A stretch of 6,543 nt of DNA, from positions 1 through 6,543 of the forward strand of contig JABFWC010000182.1 in the NCBI GenBank assembly GCA_013362385.1. The letters are read 5' to 3'. The notes beneath the pieces are model-generated. The model saw only the letters and a list, made by a program, of their open reading frames with translations. It was not told the origin of the DNA and did not search any database. The translations under genes were made by a program, and so were the position numbers. Below are positions 5,846-6,543 of the stretch, in pieces. The stretch is from Pseudarthrobacter sp. GTDB taxonomy: Bacteria > Actinomycetota > Actinomycetes > Actinomycetales > Micrococcaceae. Numbering within the stretch: position 1 is the first letter of the stretch; each line of letters opens with the position of its first letter.

Positions 5846-6008
5846 TACCCGGATGGTTCCAGGACCGTCTTCTCCACAGCCGTCCGGGCCGGATCGGCTA
5901 GGATCGAACAGGTACAGGGGTAGTTGCATTCAGGGTTAGCCGCGCGCGGGACCTGAACGGCGGTTGCGTCATCCAAGCCGGCGATTCCGGACAGCCTAGG
6001 AGGTACAC
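5846..6008 (+). promoter_or_regulatory. Gap before the kinase-like gene with a candidate promoter
   Basis: This 162-bp gap has no ORF with a ribosome site. TAGGAT at 5899-5904 matches TAnnnT and could start a transcript with a leader of roughly 100 bases, but no -35 is evident. TTCAGG (5929-5934) and CCTGAA (5952-5957) could form a 6-bp hairpin in that leader, and CCCGGA/TCCGGG (5848-5853 / 5883-5888) another after murJ. No strong terminator separates murJ from the next gene, so readthrough from murJ is also likely. Confidence 0.35.
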
Positions 6009-6543
6009 GTGTCCAACCCGATCGATGTCGGATCAGTACTTGGCGGCCGTTACAAGGTCACAGCCACGGTATTGGCCTCGCACGACCACGATCTGGTGCT
6101 GGACGGTGTGGACCAGGTTCTCAACCGCCCGGTCAGCATCCTGGTGGCCGGACCCGAGAACACCGAGCAGGTTGCGCAGAGTGCCCGGGAAGTTGCCACC
6201 GGCGAGCGTCCCGGTACTGTTCAGGTCCTGGACCTGGGAGTCACCGAGGCTGCCACCTACCTCATCACCAACCACACGTCGGCCGCTGACCTGCTGGATC
6301 TCGTCGTGGCCACCAACCCTCCGTATGTAGAGCCGTTCTTCACGGACACCCTGGGCAGTGAAATCTTCGGGCAGCCCCGTTCCCACGAGCCCGAGCCTTA
6401 CGACGAAGAGGACAACGTCGAGGCCGGTTACATCAAGTACCAGGACACGCACCCCAGCCAGGTTGACCCTTACCGTTCCTCTCCGGCAGTACCGCCCCGC
6501 CCTCCCATCCGGCCTGCTGCAGCGGGTGCCGGCGCGGGCGCTG
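6009..6543 (+). CDS. Degenerate protein-kinase-like protein, 3' end outside the window
   Basis: Translation starts at GTG 6009 behind the strong site AGGAGGT (5999-6004 region), and the frame stays open for 178 codons to the edge. Residues 11-100 follow the N-lobe of a PknB-type Ser/Thr kinase: LGGRYKVTATV, then DQVLNRPVSILVA in place of the usual D..L.R.VAIK, an αC-like ARE (59-61), VQVLDLGV, and the hinge-like TYLITNHTSAADLLDL (83-98). Leu45 stands where the ATP-binding lysine should be, the Gly loop is eroded, and no HRD or DFG motif follows. Instead, from residue 104, an acidic and then Pro/Ala-rich linker begins. It is therefore a catalytically dead N-lobe remnant, corresponding to the pseudokinase part fused to MviN in M. 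tuberculosis. Downstream membrane and extracytoplasmic parts are expected but not visible. Cytosolic partner of MurJ is an inference. Confidence 0.85.
   Translation, partial: MSNPIDVGSVLGGRYKVTATVLASHDHDLVLDGVDQVLNRPVSILVAGPENTEQVAQSAREVATGERPGTVQVLDLGVTEAATYLITNHTSAADLLDLVVATNPPYVEPFFTDTLGSEIFGQPRSHEPEPYDEEDNVEAGYIKYQDTHPSQVDPYRSSPAVPPRPPIRPAAAGAGAGA

Noticed and set aside
4307..5929. 540-codon minus-strand open frame antisense to murJ
   Set aside because: This is a shadow of murJ. The product is rich in Gly, Arg, Gln and His with no recognisable domain, and no ribosome site precedes its start.
1..6543. CRISPR array, phage defence cassette, IS element or tRNA gene
   Set aside because: No regularly spaced repeats, transposase motifs, terminal inverted repeats with target duplications, or tRNA-like cloverleaf were seen on either strand.

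Overview
The window looks like a piece of a high-GC actinobacterial chromosome, most likely Arthrobacter or a close relative (Micrococcaceae). Three things point there: the strongly G/C-biased third codon positions, the protein sequences, and the gene order. The block cca / Nudix hydrolase / murJ / kinase-like protein is the conserved origin-proximal neighbourhood known from Mycobacterium tuberculosis (Rv3907c to Rv3910) and Streptomyces. No IS, phage, tRNA, rRNA or CRISPR signal is visible. Genus and origin-proximity are inferred from family knowledge, not from a search.

Left part (1-850, minus strand): this part is sparse in genes and is the least explained. From right to left it holds a nest of CCGGAATT-type palindromes just past the phosphatase gene, a weakly supported 43-codon ORF with an AGGAGG site, about 320 bases with only small inverted repeats, a better supported 42-codon ORF behind an exceptionally long Shine-Dalgarno sequence, a strong 13-bp hairpin directly after its stop codon, and the first 24 codons of an ORF that runs off the left edge.

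Middle (851-2940, minus strand): a two-gene operon holds cca, the class II tRNA 3'-CCA nucleotidyltransferase with its HD domain, and a histidine phosphatase whose GTG start overlaps the cca stop (GTGA).

Right part (2941-6543, plus strand): a 159-bp divergent promoter region separates cca from a Nudix hydrolase that looks leaderless. This is followed after 49 bp by murJ, the lipid II flippase, with a long N-terminal extension and a long cytosolic tail. A separate gene then begins whose product is a degenerate kinase N-lobe, and it continues past the right edge. In mycobacteria the equivalent pseudokinase is fused to the MurJ homologue, where it ties lipid II flipping to PknB/FhaA control, so the plus-strand genes probably act in cell-wall precursor export and its control, with a housekeeping Nudix enzyme upstream. 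The large mycobacterial Rv3909-type gene expected between the Nudix gene and murJ is absent here.
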